Origin: Desulfomonilaceae bacterium
GTDB taxonomy: Bacteria; Desulfobacterota; Desulfomonilia; Desulfomonilales; Desulfomonilaceae
Length of the DNA: 56,100 nucleotides
Direction: 5' to 3'
NCBI GenBank assembly: GCA_031082285.1
Contig: JAVHLK010000004.1
Coordinates: 1 to 56,100, forward strand
The notes beneath the pieces were generated by a model. The model searched no databases. It saw only the letters and a list, made by a program, of their open reading frames with translations, and was not told where the DNA came from. This document shows, piece after piece, positions 55,112 to 56,100 of the stretch. Position 1 is the first letter of the stretch. Each line of letters starts with the position of its first letter. The translations under genes were made by a program, and so were the position numbers.

Positions 55112-55145
55112 AGAGGGGCCGGTTACGCGGTAACCGCGCCCCCTC
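55112..55145 (-). terminator. Hairpin/terminator after the repeat-protein gene
   Basis: AGAGGGG (55112-55118) pairs with CCCCTCT (55139-55145), and inside it GGTTAC (55121-55126) pairs with GTAACC (55130-55135) around GCG. In the minus-strand message the stem is followed by TTTC. It lies 28 bp after the repeat-protein stop and may limit, rather than stop, transcription into the M50-HlyD gene. Confidence 0.6.
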
Positions 55146-55172
55146 TCATTCAGGCCCTCTTAGAGGCATGGA

Positions 55173-56100
55173 TCACACCACGTTGAGGTTCAACGTGGCT
55201 TCCGCCACCAGCACGTTGCCTGCGCCGGTGTACCCCATGTCGTTTATCTTGGTCCAAATAGTCGCAGGACCGGTATACAGTGGATTCGCCGTGAATATCA
55301 GGCCGTCGACGGCCGCATGAATGTCCGAGAGTGTCCCGAAGAAGGCGACGTCCACATCGTCGGTACCGTCTCCGATGACCATGGTCAGCCCCGCGACGGA
55401 CGCAAGGGTCAAGGTCCCGTTGGTCGCCTTCAGGCGAACCCCGACTTCCCCGATCCCCGCATCAATATCGTCGAACACGATGGCATTGCCGTTTAGCGTG
55501 CTCAATTCAATTGCTCCGCCGGTTACGGTCTGTGGAGCGGGCAGTGTGATTGTGGGAGCATCGTTCACCGGAGTGACGTCGATACTTACCGTTCCCTCGT
55601 CATCCGGCGCTGCGCCCGTCATGGCGGTGGTGTCCGTCACCACGTACGACAGAGAGTCCGGGCCGAAGTAATCGGCATCGCCGAGGTACTTCACGATGGG
55701 CGTGGTGACCGCATCGGTCCAGGAGATCTCGTCGTTCAACACGACCGCCTCGCCGGCGTCGACCTGGTTGTTGCCGTTGGCGTCAACAAAGAGGGTGCCG
55801 TTGGTCGGCAACCCGGTAATCGTGATGGACTGGGCCGCGTCGCCGTTGAGATCCGTGAAGTTCCAGCCGCCGAGGGTCACGACCGCATCCTCGGCCACAC
55901 TCGCCGAGAAATCGCCGGCAGTCGGCGCCAAAGGCGGAGCCGGATTCACCGTGATGCCTACGGTCGCCTCCGCGGTGAGCGGACCGCCTGCGCCGGTAAA
56001 GCCCATGTCGTTTATCTTGGCCCAAATGCTCGCAGGCCCAGTGTACAGAATGGTTGGAGTGAATACCAGGCCGTCGATGGCCGCATTGATGTCCGAGAGT
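55173..56100 (-). CDS. Large repeat adhesin-like protein, 5' part beyond window
   Basis: The minus-strand frame is open from the window edge to a stop at 55173 (about 308 residues). Two copies of a segment reading YTGPA-IW-KINDMG-TGAG are 256 residues apart, so the repeat period is near 256 residues (768 bp). Between them are cadherin/VCBS-like features (VAEDAVVTLGGWNFTDLNGD, SLSYVVTDTT, GTVSIDVTPVNDAPTITL) and a calcium-loop-like DANGNNQVDAGE. Such proteins are exported surface adhesins. The C-terminus ends right after the repeat (EATLNLNVV), with no RTX nonapeptides or anchoring motif visible. It is followed by the M50-HlyD and GAF-HlyD genes. Confidence 0.85.
   Translation of the reverse strand, partial: LSDINAAIDGLVFTPTILYTGPASIWAKINDMGFTGAGGPLTAEATVGITVNPAPPLAPTAGDFSASVAEDAVVTLGGWNFTDLNGDAAQSITITGLPTNGTLFVDANGNNQVDAGEAVVLNDEISWTDAVTTPIVKYLGDADYFGPDSLSYVVTDTTAMTGAAPDDEGTVSIDVTPVNDAPTITLPAPQTVTGGAIELSTLNGNAIVFDDIDAGIGEVGVRLKATNGTLTLASVAGLTMVIGDGTDDVDVAFFGTLSDIHAAVDGLIFTANPLYTGPATIWTKINDMGYTGAGNVLVAEATLNLNVV

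Overview
The window is about 56 kb of moderately GC-rich bacterial chromosome. It starts beside a replication-origin neighbourhood: carD, cutA, rsmG, parA, parB, dnaA, dnaN and gyrB. The NikM/L/K/Q/O-type nickel transporter, the Tup-type tungstate transporter, radical SAM and Fe-S proteins, a hemerythrin protein and the stand-alone CarD/YacL pair together suggest an anaerobic Desulfobacterota (former Deltaproteobacteria) organism. That placement is inferred from gene content; the window holds no rRNA to confirm it.

Layout. Positions 1-9.7 kb are core genes: a partial PIN-TRAM protein and CarD on the minus strand, then cutA-rsmG, parAB, dnaA, a probable oriC in the dnaA-dnaN gap, dnaN and gyrB (TTG start). 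Positions 10.1-14.9 kb are a tungstate locus: a HTH/periplasmic-binding-fold regulator, two tandem TupA-like binding proteins with different ligand motifs, TupB and TupC. Positions 15-19.9 kb hold a MacB/FtsX-like permease with no ATPase of its own, a radical SAM/SPASM protein and, on the minus strand, a class III CoA-transferase plus a TIM-barrel isomerase. Upstream of the CoA-transferase lies a complete-looking phenylalanine attenuator: promoter, 22-codon leader peptide with six Phe in seven codons, and a hairpin followed by a T run. Positions 20.2-27.6 kb hold rtcA, an OFA-type MFS transporter, a secreted barnase-like RNase with its barstar-like inhibitor, a type II P-type cation ATPase and an AMIN-domain protein.

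The nickel transporter genes occur as two same-strand blocks, nikM-nikL (44.8-46.1 kb) and nikK-nikQ-nikO (27.9-30.2 kb). Their order is the canonical operon order, but about 14.5 kb of other genes separate them. These are a PTS block (EIID-HPr-EI), smpB and the tmRNA gene ssrA (tag ANNHEYALAA), a GxxExxY protein framed by near-perfect 25-bp inverted repeats, a secreted SH3/RG-repeat protein, a DUF3786 Fe-S protein, an AraC regulator, a hemerythrin protein and putA. Scattered short repeats and gene remnants also lie here.

Positions 46.5-51.3 kb are a glycan or lipid-carrier module: a polytopic membrane protein, a GtrB/DPM-like glycosyltransferase and two SAM methyltransferases. Positions 51.3-56.1 kb, reading leftward, hold the 3' end of a large repeat adhesin-like gene, then a PqqD-M50 protease-HlyD fusion, then a GAF-TM-HlyD fusion. 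This looks like a surface-protein export or processing system built from two hybrid adaptors, with no ABC ATPase or TolC visible in the window. That system and the Phe attenuator are the observations most worth following up.
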